This document shows positions 55,489-64,000 of a stretch of DNA of 64,000 nucleotides, in pieces. The position numbers were made by a program, and so were the translations under genes. Position 1 is the first letter of the stretch, and each line of letters starts with the position of its first letter. The DNA is from Bacteroidota bacterium. GTDB lineage: Bacteria > Bacteroidota > Ignavibacteria > Kapaibacteriales > UBA2268. The stretch spans positions 1-64,000 of the forward strand of contig JAJXYC010000015.1 of assembly GCA_021780815.1 (NCBI GenBank), read 5' to 3'. The notes below the pieces were generated by a model. It saw only the letters and a list, made by a program, of their open reading frames with translations, had not been told where the DNA came from and ran no database searches.

Positions 55489-56169
55489 ATGACAATATTA
55501 GAATTTACTACAAAATTTAAAGAACTAAAAGACAAAGGATTTATCCCAACTACTCGACGTGGTCCAACTGGAATTGGACATACTTTGGAAACAAATCTTG
55601 GAATAAGTGAAAATAACGACGCACATCCTGATGTTGAAGGTGCAGAATTAAAAGCACATAGAACGAAAGGCAATAGTTTAATTACACTTTTTACATTTAA
55701 CAACAAAGTTTGAAAAATGCCACCGCTTGAAGCAGTTAAAAAATATGGTAGCTTAGATAAAGACGGCAGACAAGGTCTTTATTATACAATGTCATTAAAA
55801 CCAAATAGTGCAGGACTTTTCCTTGATGTACAAAAATTAGAAATTTCTGTCAGACATATTTCAGGCAATATCATAGCAACTTGGCAATTAAAAACTTTGG
55901 CAGATAGATTTATGCAAAAAATGCCTGCATTGCTTTTTGTGTCGGCATTTACAGAAGAACGAGACGGATTAGAATATTTCCATTTTTACAGAGCGCAATT
56001 AATGAAAGGAACTTCACCAGAATTATTGGCAGACCAATTCAGAGCAGAAAATATTTTGGTTGACTTGCGACTTCATGACAAAGGAACACGAGCAAGAAAT
56101 CATGGAACTGGATTTCGAGCTTATGAAGATAAATTACCATCACTTTTTCAAAACATTACAGATTTATGA
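55489..56169 (+). pseudogene. Cassette 2: MvaI/BcnI-family restriction endonuclease, interrupted by an in-frame TGA
   Basis: The frame from ATG 55489 reads FIPTTRRGPTGIGHTLE, LGISENNDAHPDVEGAELK and then LITLFTFNNKV. It meets TGA at 55711-55713, and continues in the SAME frame with K then MPPLEAVKKYG... to the TGA at 56167-56169. Joined, the two parts (74 and 150 residues) match the MvaI/BcnI type II endonuclease family, with a Trp codon (TGG) the likely original at the stop. A new ATG follows the TGA after three bases, so translation could restart and give two pieces. TGA is a genuine stop elsewhere in this window, so the protein is probably split or inactive. The methyltransferase gene overlaps its end (ATGA). 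Confidence 0.82.
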
Positions 56170-57398
56170 AATATCAAGTAATTCGCAATGAAAAATATGA
56201 TTTTTTAGGACAATTTTATGCTACAAGTTATCCAAACTTGCATAAATATCCAGCAACAATGTTACCACAAATTGGAATTGAAGTTTTAAAAGAATTAAAC
56301 ATTTCAAAAGGCAAATTGCTTGACCCTTATTGTGGTTCAGGTTCTTCATTTGCAAGTGGTTTAGAATGTGGAATTACAGAAATGTTTGGTTTTGATATTA
56401 ACCCATTGGCAATTTTAATTTCAAAAGTAAAATTTACAAAAATTTCAGTAAATACAATTATTGAAACAAAAGCAAAATTACGCAACGAAATATTTGAATT
56501 TGTTAAAAACGAACAAAATATTAACAAAATCAAATTACCAAACATAACAAATATTGATTTTTGGTTTTCAAAAGAAGTTGCACAAAACCTAAATATCATA
56601 AAACATTTTATTTATCAAATTCCAGACGAAAATATAAAAAATTTTTTCCTTGTTCCATTTTCCGAAACCGTTAGAGATTGTTCTTATACAAGAAATAGCG
56701 AATTTAAACTCTATCGTATGAAATCGGAAGACCTTGTTAATTTTAATCCAGATGTATTTGGCGTGTATTTCAAAAAACTAAATGATACAATATTTATTTA
56801 CTCAAATATTTATTTCCCCAAATTAACAGACGATATAAAAGTAGATGTTCAATATTCAAAATTCCAACCTAATGAAAATTCATTTGATGTAGTATTAACA
56901 AGTCCACCTTATGGTGATAGCAGAACAACTGTTGCTTATGGACAATTTTCAACGCTTTCAAACGAATGGACAGGTATAGATTATGCAAGAAAAATAGACG
57001 GCATGTTAATGGGCGGAATTAAAGCTAAATCAATTTTAAAAACTGGTGTAATTGCTGACTATATTTCCGAAGTAAATAAAGTAGATAACAAACGAGCATT
57101 AGAAGTAACGTCATTTTATAACGATTTAGAAGTATCTATTAAGAAAGTTGCTAAAAGTGTAAAAACAAATGGTAAAGCGATTTATGTTGTTGGTAATAGA
57201 ACCGTTAAAAATATTCAACTACCAACTGACCAATTTATTGCTGAAAAATTTGAAGAACAAGGATTTAGGCATTTAATTACTTATGAAAGAGCATTAAGCA
57301 GTAAATCTATGCCTTCTAAAAATTCACCAACAAATATTACAGGAAAGACAGTAAATACAATGCTTTTTGAATATATAGTGATAAATGAAAAAAAATGA
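56166..57398 (+). CDS. Cassette 2: DNA methyltransferase, probably N4-cytosine type, of the MvaI/BcnI-like system
   Basis: A 410-residue amino-methyltransferase. The AdoMet motif LLDPYCGSGS is at 51-60, and the catalytic motif TSPPYGDS at 245-252. SPPY is typical of N4-cytosine enzymes, as expected beside an MvaI/BcnI-type nuclease (partners known to make m4C). The region between the two motifs (~100-240) is likely target recognition. The ATG overlaps the nuclease stop by four bases (ATGA), so the two are co-translated. It appears intact, so it may now protect DNA alone. Confidence 0.88.
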   Translation: MKYQVIRNEKYDFLGQFYATSYPNLHKYPATMLPQIGIEVLKELNISKGKLLDPYCGSGSSFASGLECGITEMFGFDINPLAILISKVKFTKISVNTIIETKAKLRNEIFEFVKNEQNINKIKLPNITNIDFWFSKEVAQNLNIIKHFIYQIPDENIKNFFLVPFSETVRDCSYTRNSEFKLYRMKSEDLVNFNPDVFGVYFKKLNDTIFIYSNIYFPKLTDDIKVDVQYSKFQPNENSFDVVLTSPPYGDSRTTVAYGQFSTLSNEWTGIDYARKIDGMLMGGIKAKSILKTGVIADYISEVNKVDNKRALEVTSFYNDLEVSIKKVAKSVKTNGKAIYVVGNRTVKNIQLPTDQFIAEKFEEQGFRHLITYERALSSKSMPSKNSPTNITGKTVNTMLFEYIVINEKK

Positions 57399-57404
57399 AA
57401 ATAA

Positions 57405-57551
57405 GCATAACATATGGTAGAGCGTTCATTGCTTTTTTTTGTGGGCATTTGTGCAAACTTGAAACTTTGTGCAAGAATGATACATTTGTGCAACTTTGAA
57501 ACGATAGTGCCTTGAAATCCCGCAACATACGCATATTGTTTTCCGTTGGGC
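57405..57551. repeat. attC-like site 2 (147 bp)
   Basis: R'' is GCATAAC (TAAGCATAAC pairs exactly with the start of cassette 2) and R' GTTGGGC, which fits the classic GTTRRRY core. The stem is less perfect than in site 1 (ATATG near the left pairs with CATAT near the right). The centre holds repeated GTGCAAACTT and TGTGCAACTTTGAAAC elements, adding length. Confidence 0.65.
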
Positions 57552-57613
57552 GTCATTATGAGAACCTGCTTATAGACACTGAATAAATATTAAATAATTA
57601 TTCATTCAAGTAT

Positions 57614-58489
57614 ATGGAAATATTTAGACAAATAACTGCTAACAATATCAATCTGAAAGAATATCCATTTGGGAAAGAGCTTGCGATGGAAGCTTATCTT
57701 TTGGAGAATGAGGATATATTGATCCTTGACAAACAGAATTTCAATGATGTAACAGTATTAGATGCCGAAATTGCAATTAAAGCTGGAAGAAAAAACGGGG
57801 ATGGTCGAATAGACATTTTAACCAAATACGGTGGTGAGTATTTAGGCATCGTTGAAATAAAACTTAATGAAATTAATGAATCAACTCTTAACCAATTACA
57901 AGATTATTTGGATCAAAAGGAGCAAATTTTGAGATTAGGTACTTTTTGGACAGAAGATATTGAACCCAAATGGGTTGGATTAATGGTTGGAACATCAATT
58001 AGTACTGATTTACAGGAAAAGATTAGAAACGGATATGATTATAAGGGAATTCCAATAGCAGGAATGATTATTCGTAGATTTCGAAGCGATGAAAACGAGA
58101 TATTTGTTGTTTCTGATACAATTTTTTCATTTAAGTACTCAAGTAAGGACTATTCAAAGTTTGTCTTTAATGGCAAAGAATTTAATAAAGGTCGACTTGT
58201 AAACGAAGTTATTAAGCATTACGTAGAATTAAATCCGCAAATTACTTATTCTGCTTTAAAAAATGCTTTTCCTGATAGAATTCAAGGAAGTTTCGGAGTT
58301 TTTGACAAGACTGCTAATGCTGAAGATATATATAAACGATGGGGACATAAAAGACACTATATAGAACCTCAAGAATTGATTAAACTAAATGATGAGACGA
58401 TTTCGACCTGTACACAATGGAATCCTAAGAATATTGCAGATTTTATAAAAAGAGCAAATGAACTTGGACTTAATATAGAAATAAAATAA
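57614..58489 (+). CDS. Cassette 3: PD-(D/E)XK nuclease-like protein
   Basis: A 291-residue protein. Residues ~1-95 show the PD-(D/E)XK layout: GDGRIDILTKYGG (Asp67), then YLGIVEIKLNE (Glu81, Lys83), very like NucS/DUF91-type nuclease domains. The C-terminal ~190 residues (with GVFDKTANAEDIYKRWGHKRHY) are not recognised and might bind a target. Domain and setting between two restriction-modification cassettes suggest a nuclease in phage defence (inference). The ATG lies 62 bp inside the cassette. No promoter pair was found. Confidence 0.72.
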   Translation: MEIFRQITANNINLKEYPFGKELAMEAYLLENEDILILDKQNFNDVTVLDAEIAIKAGRKNGDGRIDILTKYGGEYLGIVEIKLNEINESTLNQLQDYLDQKEQILRLGTFWTEDIEPKWVGLMVGTSISTDLQEKIRNGYDYKGIPIAGMIIRRFRSDENEIFVVSDTIFSFKYSSKDYSKFVFNGKEFNKGRLVNEVIKHYVELNPQITYSALKNAFPDRIQGSFGVFDKTANAEDIYKRWGHKRHYIEPQELIKLNDETISTCTQWNPKNIADFIKRANELGLNIEIK

Positions 58490-58494
58490 CGAAC

Positions 58495-58627
58495 GCCCAA
58501 CACGCAATATAGCCAAAAAGGGCTTTTGTGGTATGCGAAGGTTTGTAGCCCGCTTCAACTTTTCGTGTAACTTGACAGGACAGTGCTTCGAAATCGTCAA
58601 CAAAAACATACCGCCAAACCGTTAGCG
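58495..58627. repeat. attC-like site 3 (133 bp)
   Basis: R'' GCCCAAC (ACGCCCAAC pairs with the start of cassette 3), R' GTTAGCG. Stem GCAATAT near the left against ATACCGC near the right, with the AAACC spacer before R'. The centre contains GTGTAACTTGACAG (58565-58578), shared with sites 4 and 6. Confidence 0.75.
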
Positions 58628-58686
58628 GCAACCAAGTAGACCCGCGATAATTTGAAACAGCATTAGAATTTTGAAACATCTTTTAA

Positions 58687-59554
<868 letters not shown>

Positions 59555-59601
59555 TGAGAAGTAAAAAAAGAAAAAGTAATGCCATAGAATGAATTGGCAG
59601 C

Positions 59602-59731
59602 CGCCAACACGCAATATACAAAATTGGGGTTTAATAGGTTATTCAAATGTTGTGGCTCGCTTCAAATGCCGTGTAACTGGACAGGAAAGTGTCCACGATT
59701 TCCCTTACTGGCCATACCGCCACCGTTGTGC
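59602..59731. repeat. attC-like site 4 (130 bp)
   Basis: R'' CGCCAAC (GCCGCCAAC pairs 8 of 9 with the start of cassette 4), R' GTTGTGC. Left stem GCAATAT, right ATACCGC, spacer ACC before R'. Its centre contains GTGTAACTGGACAGG, like sites 3 and 6. Confidence 0.75.
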
Positions 59732-59781
59732 ATAATTAGAAAAAACACCCTACATTATTGAAAATTAGTAATTTGACAAGT

Positions 59782-60342
59782 ATGAAATTTGTATTTCCAA
59801 ATAAGGCAAAAAAGATTGAAGATAAGTTCTTCGAATTCAGCTTTGATGATAGAGACCCACAACCAGAGGATTATAAATTGCTTGACTCCGCTTCTTCATT
59901 GCATTATTTAGCGGATATTTATAATTGGGATGATGGAGAGGAGGTTCTTGATTGGATTATAAGCAATCCAAAATGTGATAAAGGAACTGCACTGATGATT
60001 TTTTGGAGAGCCGAACCAGACTATTATACAAGATATCAAGACGAGACTGATGCAGACCATGATGCAGAAGAATTCCGTTTTGTAAAAAAGATAATTCATA
60101 ACTTTGAGACAGGATTTTATAAAAGAGAACAGATTCACTATGACCCAAGTGCAGATGGACATGATGTTGACTATATTGACAAAAATGCAAAATGGGAGAT
60201 TCCAGACTTAATGAAAAAGAGCACTAAAGGCGGAAATGTTTATTATATTCCCGACCCGATAGACTTGATACAAAAATGGTGGTCTGATTATAAAAGGAAA
60301 CAACATAGGAAAAAGCGAAAAAAACGACTGAGTAAAAACTAA
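59782..60342 (+). CDS. Cassette 5: DUF4274-like protein
   Basis: A 186-residue soluble protein. The stretch LHYLADIYNWDDGEEVLDWI and the following NPKCDKGTALMIFWRAEPDYY match what I recall of DUF4274 domains (uncharacterised). The C-terminus is strongly basic (KRKQHRKKRKKRLSKN), which could bind nucleic acid. An in-frame TTG at 59758 is possible, but the ATG at 59782 is preferred. The stop lies 4 bp before the next palindrome. Function unknown. Confidence 0.68.
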   Translation: MKFVFPNKAKKIEDKFFEFSFDDRDPQPEDYKLLDSASSLHYLADIYNWDDGEEVLDWIISNPKCDKGTALMIFWRAEPDYYTRYQDETDADHDAEEFRFVKKIIHNFETGFYKREQIHYDPSADGHDVDYIDKNAKWEIPDLMKKSTKGGNVYYIPDPIDLIQKWWSDYKRKQHRKKRKKRLSKN

Positions 60343-60346
60343 CTAT

Positions 60347-60476
60347 GCACAACAGCTGGTATAAGCAATAGCGGGGCTTGTGGGGTGCAAAGGTTATCGC
60401 CAGCCTCAAACTTATTGTAAACTGATAGGTGATCGCCCTGAAAACCGCTCCTGCTCATACCAGCAAACCGTTTTTC
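60347..60476. repeat. attC-like site 5 (130 bp)
   Basis: R'' GCACAAC (pairs over 14 of 15 bases with the start of cassette 5), R' GTTTTTC. A strong stem is GCTGGTATAAGCAATAGCGG against the complement of CCGCTCCTGCTCATACCAGC, with one A after R'' and AAACC before R'. Confidence 0.78.
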
Positions 60477-60607
60477 GTTTCCTACAATTATTACAATAAT
60501 ATTTTGATGATTCGTTAAAAAATATATATAATTGGCGGAAACTCTTTTCAGATTTTAGGTGTAGCCAGCAGTCAACGAAATGATAAGAATAACTTTACTT
60601 TAAATGT

Positions 60608-61699
60608 ATGAATATTACAGCAAAAATTACAGGTATAAGATATAAAGTTCACTTTACAGACAACTTACAAAAAATTGAGGTGACTGACTTTGACATCAAT
60701 AAAGTCCCGTCCGCATGTATTATCAATGACGGCAAATATTCATTCGCCATTTCAAAATGGGTTTCGCCAAAGCGAACACGTTCATATCCTTACGAAAGAG
60801 TTTACAACACACTCAGTTTTTCCAAAAAGATTACAGTAATTCCAATCGTTAAGGACGAAGGCACAGCAGGCGACAGAGATTTTATCCAGTGGGATACTGT
60901 TTCGTTAATGAGTTTGTTAGATGTATTTGTAATTTTCGCATTCTACGAAAAAGCGGATAAGGCAGACCAAAAAATTACAAATCAACAATTCAATAATAAG
61001 TACGTTCTTGCTAAAATCAAAGAAATTGAAAACTATCATAGTTCTGCATTGCATTGGAATTTACACGAACTAAACACCAATTTACATAGTATTATTGATA
61101 AAGTAAAAACTTCTTACTCAAAAATAGAAAAATTAACGGGAGTAAAACTTCACAATCCCAATGGGATAGACAATTTTAAAGAAAAAATCGGGAAAGACGT
61201 TTCATTATTTATGGCTTTTTCAAGGGATAAAGCAAAAAAAGCCCAATCAAGAGAGTTCGTTACTCAACAACCCAAAGAAAGTTTATCTACACTCACAAAA
61301 GCAAAAATTACCATAACAAACTATTTAGGCGGACAATATTTTTTGACTGTCGATGAAATTTTACTTTCCAAAGATAAGGTAAGTTTAATTGAAGGAAAGC
61401 ATAGCACAAACGCATTATTCCCAAGCAAAGGAGATATAAAAGACGGTTTGTTGAAAATGATTTTATATTGTAACCTTTCAGATGTTAGTGCAAATGGAAA
61501 GAAAATAAAAAGTGAATCTGTTTTATCTTTGACTTCAACAAAGCTTAAAGGTTCAATAACTTCTTCAAGCACAAAGAAAGAAATATCAACCTTTTTTGAA
61601 GTAAATAAATTTTCAAAACTTCAAAGATTGTTGGTTGAAACTATTTTTGCAGAAGCAAAACAAAATAAATTTATCATTACAATCCAATTTTCAAAATGA
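60608..61699 (+). CDS. Cassette 6: probable type II restriction endonuclease
   Basis: A 363-residue protein whose stop overlaps the adenine methyltransferase ATG (ATGA), the usual packing of a nuclease with its methylase. A likely PD-(D/E)XK centre is Asp249 (FLTVDEILL) and Glu262/Lys264 (SLIEGKHS). The family is not recognised with certainty, so the nuclease call rests on this motif and the neighbour. The N-terminal ~230 residues may hold the specificity region. The ATG lies 138 bp into the cassette, and a weak TAACTTTA box sits 11 bp before it. Confidence 0.68.
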   Translation: MNITAKITGIRYKVHFTDNLQKIEVTDFDINKVPSACIINDGKYSFAISKWVSPKRTRSYPYERVYNTLSFSKKITVIPIVKDEGTAGDRDFIQWDTVSLMSLLDVFVIFAFYEKADKADQKITNQQFNNKYVLAKIKEIENYHSSALHWNLHELNTNLHSIIDKVKTSYSKIEKLTGVKLHNPNGIDNFKEKIGKDVSLFMAFSRDKAKKAQSREFVTQQPKESLSTLTKAKITITNYLGGQYFLTVDEILLSKDKVSLIEGKHSTNALFPSKGDIKDGLLKMILYCNLSDVSANGKKIKSESVLSLTSTKLKGSITSSSTKKEISTFFEVNKFSKLQRLLVETIFAEAKQNKFIITIQFSK

Positions 61700-62562
61700 T
61701 AAAAAGTCCATTAAGATATCCGGGTGGTAAAAGTAGAGCTGTGGAATTAATTTCAAAGCTTTTACCCGAATTTGACGAATTTAGAGAGCCATTTTTAGGT
61801 GGTGGTTCAATCTTTATCTATGCTAAACAACGATTCCCAAACAAAAAATTTTGGGTTAATGACCTCTATTTAGAATTATATAAATTTTGGGAAATGGCAC
61901 AAAAGAATGTTGATGCTTTGATTGAAAAAATATATGAATGGAGAAATCGATTTCCAATCGGTAAAGAATTACATAAATTCTTAAATACAAATTTGGAATG
62001 TTTTAATGATTTAGAAAGAGCAGCAGCATTTTTTATTTACAATCGGATTACATTTTCGGGCACAAGTTTAAGTGGTGGTTTTAGTGAACACGCTTTTATA
62101 GGCCGCTTTACTGAAAGTAGCATTCAACGACTTAGTCAATTTGCAAAAATTATAAACGGTGCAACTATTACAAATCTTGATTACGAGGAATTGGTAAAAG
62201 AAAAAGGTGAAAATGTATTTATTTTTCTTGACCCACCCTACTATTCAGCCACAAAATCTGCATTGTACGGGAAAAATGGGAATATGCACAAATCATTTGA
62301 CCATATAAAATTTGCCGAAACAATGCGAAATTGCAAACATAAATGGCTAATTACTTATGACGACAGCAAATACATAAGAGATTTATTTTCTTATGCAAAT
62401 ATAATCCCTTGGGACTTAACTTATGGAATGAGAAATGTAACAGATTGTTCAGACCAAAAAGGGAAAGAATTATTTATATCAAACTACTTAGAGTTTTTGC
62501 CTAAAAACGAACAACTTACTTTGTTTGAGCCAAAAGTGAACTATGAAAGGGCAATCAAGTAA
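61696..62562 (+). CDS. Cassette 6: D12-class N6-adenine DNA methyltransferase
   Basis: A 288-residue Dam/D12-type adenine methyltransferase. It has SPLRYPGGKSRAV at the start, the AdoMet loop FREPFLGGGSIFIYA, the typical FIYNRITFSGT block and the catalytic DPPYYSAT (179-186). It is coupled by ATGA to the probable restriction enzyme, so together they form a type II restriction-modification system. It ends 23 bp before the last palindrome. Confidence 0.93.
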   Translation: MIKSPLRYPGGKSRAVELISKLLPEFDEFREPFLGGGSIFIYAKQRFPNKKFWVNDLYLELYKFWEMAQKNVDALIEKIYEWRNRFPIGKELHKFLNTNLECFNDLERAAAFFIYNRITFSGTSLSGGFSEHAFIGRFTESSIQRLSQFAKIINGATITNLDYEELVKEKGENVFIFLDPPYYSATKSALYGKNGNMHKSFDHIKFAETMRNCKHKWLITYDDSKYIRDLFSYANIIPWDLTYGMRNVTDCSDQKGKELFISNYLEFLPKNEQLTLFEPKVNYERAIK

Positions 62563-62585
62563 ATATGAATGGAAAATAACGAGAA

Positions 62586-62731
62586 AAAGAACAACGAAAC
62601 GGTAACAAAGACTATAAAAAATTGCCGAGTCAGTGCGGGTTTCAGCGTTTCTACATCTAATAAATTTTTGTGTAACTTGACAGTGGAGTGCTTCGCAATC
62701 CCCGCCTTCGCCAATCGCCAAACCCTTATCT
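62586..62731. repeat. attC-like site 6 (146 bp), degenerate
   Basis: The left edge is near AAAGAAC and the right edge CTTATCT after AAACC, where the first G of the usual GTT is C. The centre has GTGTAACTTGACAG (62670-62683) and GTGCTTCGCAATC, as in site 3. The R'' pairs only 5 of 7 with the start of cassette 6, so the site looks worn. Confidence 0.6.
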
Positions 62732-63000
62732 GCAACGTAGGATTACCAATACTTAGAAACAAAATATTGATTGAATAATTAGAATTATTAAATTTGCACC
62801 GAAAAAGTATAAATATAAATTGAAGCAAAATACATTGACATACATTTCATTATTCAGTGATACATAAATTGGTTGCTACGGAGCCAGATAATAAATTTTA
62901 CTGCATGCAACGGTTGATATTTATCATCTACCCATCGGCTTTGATTACATTCAAGTTTGAGGTTTTACAGAATAATTTGTTGCAGTGATGTAAAATCGTT
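62732..63000. other. Cassette-end spacer with a promoter but no intact gene
   Basis: No open frame over ~30 codons is convincing. A plus-strand TTG-N19-TAAATTTG promoter lies in it, followed by a short frame containing LTYISLFS before a stop, which faintly resembles the first residues of C5-cytosine methyltransferases. It may be what is left of a seventh cassette. Confidence 0.4.
62767..62796 (+). promoter_or_regulatory. Orphan promoter-like pair TTG-N19-TAAATTTG
   Basis: TTG at 62767-62769 and TAAATTTG at 62789-62796 are exactly 19 nt apart, the same layout as the cassette 2 promoter. It starts 36 bp inside what would be cassette 7 and points at no intact gene. Confidence 0.5.
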
Positions 63001-63825
63001 TCAGAATGAATCGAAAGGATTTTTAATTTTCGAAATATTTGCATTCGAAATATGAGTATATATTTGAGTAGTTCGAATATCTTTATGACCTAAAATTTCT
63101 TGAATTATTCTTATATCTGTACCCTGCTCTACCAAATGTGTTGCAAAACTGTGGCGAAGAGAGTGAACAGTTATTTTCTTAGTAATTCCGCACTTTTGCA
63201 AAGCTTTCCTTAAAACGTTTTGTATGCTTTTAGATGAATACTCATCTTTGAACTGCCCTTGAAACATATGTTCTTTTGGATGGTATTGTTTGTAATAATC
63301 CCGTAATAATTCCAAAAGTTTTGCGGAAAGTTGTACATATCTATCCTTTTTCCCTTTGCCTTGCACTATTTTAATCAACATTCTTTTCGAATCAATATCT
63401 GCAATTTTTAAATTAATACATTCACTTATTCGTAATCCGCAGGAGTAAATCAACGAAATAATAGCTTTATGTTTAATGTTTTCAATAGAATCGATTACAT
63501 TCTTTACTTCTTGGATACTTAAAACGTTCGGCAGCTTTGATTTGCGTTTGATACCCTTAAGGTAATCATTGTTGAGTTTCTTACCAAGTACCAACTCTGA
63601 AAAAAGTTTAAGAGCAATTATAGAATTTTTTATATAACTATAGGACTTATCAAAAGTTTTCAATTGTTCAACATATTTAAAGAGTAAATCTTTATCGAGA
63701 TCAATCTCACGATAGTTCCATTTTCTAAATTGAATCAGTGCATTATTATAGTTGCTAATAGTACCTTCGCTATAGTTACGAATAATGAGGATTTTGCGAA
63801 ACAATAGAATTTGATCATCAATCAT
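63001..63825 (-). CDS. Second tyrosine recombinase, paralogue of the one at 53700
   Basis: A 274-residue recombinase with all catalytic residues: Arg132 (SCGLRISE), Lys in GKGKKDR, His201/Arg204 (HSLRHSF), His227 (LGHKD) and Tyr236 (QIYTHIS). It shares long blocks with the first recombinase, including DIDSKRMLIKIVQ and the terminal PFDSF, and likewise lacks the IntI insert. The ATG at 63823-63825 gives the same length as the first; an in-frame TTG at 63879 is less likely. Its upstream side faces the right edge of the window, where another array may begin. Confidence 0.88.
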   Translation of the reverse strand: MIDDQILLFRKILIIRNYSEGTISNYNNALIQFRKWNYREIDLDKDLLFKYVEQLKTFDKSYSYIKNSIIALKLFSELVLGKKLNNDYLKGIKRKSKLPNVLSIQEVKNVIDSIENIKHKAIISLIYSCGLRISECINLKIADIDSKRMLIKIVQGKGKKDRYVQLSAKLLELLRDYYKQYHPKEHMFQGQFKDEYSSKSIQNVLRKALQKCGITKKITVHSLRHSFATHLVEQGTDIRIIQEILGHKDIRTTQIYTHISNANISKIKNPFDSF

Positions 63826-63849
63826 TCTTGATACTCCGTATTTTTGCAG

Positions 63850-63924
63850 GTTATACGAAATAAACGATTTTTGTAACAATTAATTTTGTAATTTGATATT
63901 ATAAAATTATGTAATTCGTATAAC
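63850..63924. other. Possible second attI-like junction beside recombinase 2
   Basis: GTTATACGAA (63850-63859) and TTCGTATAAC (63915-63924) are perfect 10-base complements 55 bp apart. They mirror the R'/R'' pairing of the array, and the right one is followed by A as in the attC-like sites. No gene fits between, and the rest lies outside the window. Confidence 0.35.
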
Positions 63925-64000
63925 AACGAATTATGGCCAATTTAGAGAACGAAATACACAATAGGGAAATATGAACTTTGAATTAACACGTTTTATATAT

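Noticed and set aside
55711-55713. TGA read as Trp (alternative genetic code)
   Set aside because: Other genes here (for example the ABC ATPase ending at 37795 and the nuclease itself at 56169) need TGA as a stop to give normal ends.
57281-57556. Minus-strand open frames crossing attC-like site 2
   Set aside because: They overlap the methyltransferase gene and the palindrome and show no protein features; the same applies to the frames at 58385-58804 and 62488-62828.
62569-62778. 69-codon plus-strand frame across attC-like site 6
   Set aside because: It lies almost wholly inside the palindrome, so it is a by-product of the repeat.

Overview
The window is AT-rich (about 30% GC by eye) chromosomal DNA from a Gram-negative member of the Bacteroidota or wider FCB group. 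The support is: C-terminal type IX secretion sorting domains (10490-11221, 29002-33834), lipid A genes, OmpA and BamA-like outer membrane proteins, many secreted proteins with lipoboxes or signal peptides, and Bacteroidota-style promoter boxes (TAnnTTTG, twice with TTG exactly 19 nt upstream). An Ignavibacteria or Kapabacteria-like lineage would fit the large choice-of-anchor-D protein, the HDOD protein and the single-chain GlyRS, but the sequence does not settle this.

Positions 1-53.6 kb are ordinary core genome. In order they hold a truncated secreted protein; glyS; tRNA-Pro(GGG); a metallophosphoesterase coupled to cstA; a run with an SUMF1-type lipoprotein, gamma-carbonic anhydrase, yicC, comF and a metal ABC transporter; a UmuD-like S24 protein; tRNA-Pro(TGG); a CorC-like protein; a lipid A block (lpxB, acyltransferase, lpxK); dnaE; mpg-hpt-tilS; an S41 peptidase and an OmpA protein; a 1610-residue surface protein; an MgtC-like protein; an HDOD protein; an amino-acid ABC transporter; a UvrD/PcrA helicase; an MlaF-like ATPase; a thioredoxin-NHL protein; fRMsr; an outer membrane barrel; tsaD; a polyprenyl synthase; a Bax-inhibitor-like protein; and recQ.

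Positions 53.7-64.0 kb are the unusual part: an integron-like cassette array. A tyrosine recombinase (53700-54527, minus) is followed by an attI-like junction (54622) and six consecutive cassettes, all reading away from it. Each cassette ends in a 130-147 bp imperfect palindrome. The first seven or more bases of each cassette (R', GTTNNNN) are complementary to the left edge (R'') of the palindrome that closes the SAME cassette, not to the other end of that palindrome. This is the signature of circularising integron cassettes, and it holds over 9-15 bases for five of the six. However, the recombinase lacks the IntI-specific extra domain before the catalytic H-x-x-R box and looks like an ordinary Xer/phage-type enzyme. 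The cassettes carry a membrane protein, an MvaI/BcnI-type restriction-modification system whose nuclease is interrupted by an in-frame TGA, a PD-(D/E)XK nuclease-like protein, an aldo/keto reductase with a homopolymer frameshift, a DUF4274-like protein, and a second restriction-modification pair. A close paralogue of the recombinase (63001-63825, minus) follows, with its own GTTATACGAA / TTCGTATAAC pair beside it, suggesting that a second array starts at the right edge.

The likely picture is a mobile-gene platform next to recQ that collects phage-defence and accessory genes, driven by a non-IntI recombinase. Everything here comes from reading the sequence; no database search or folding was run.
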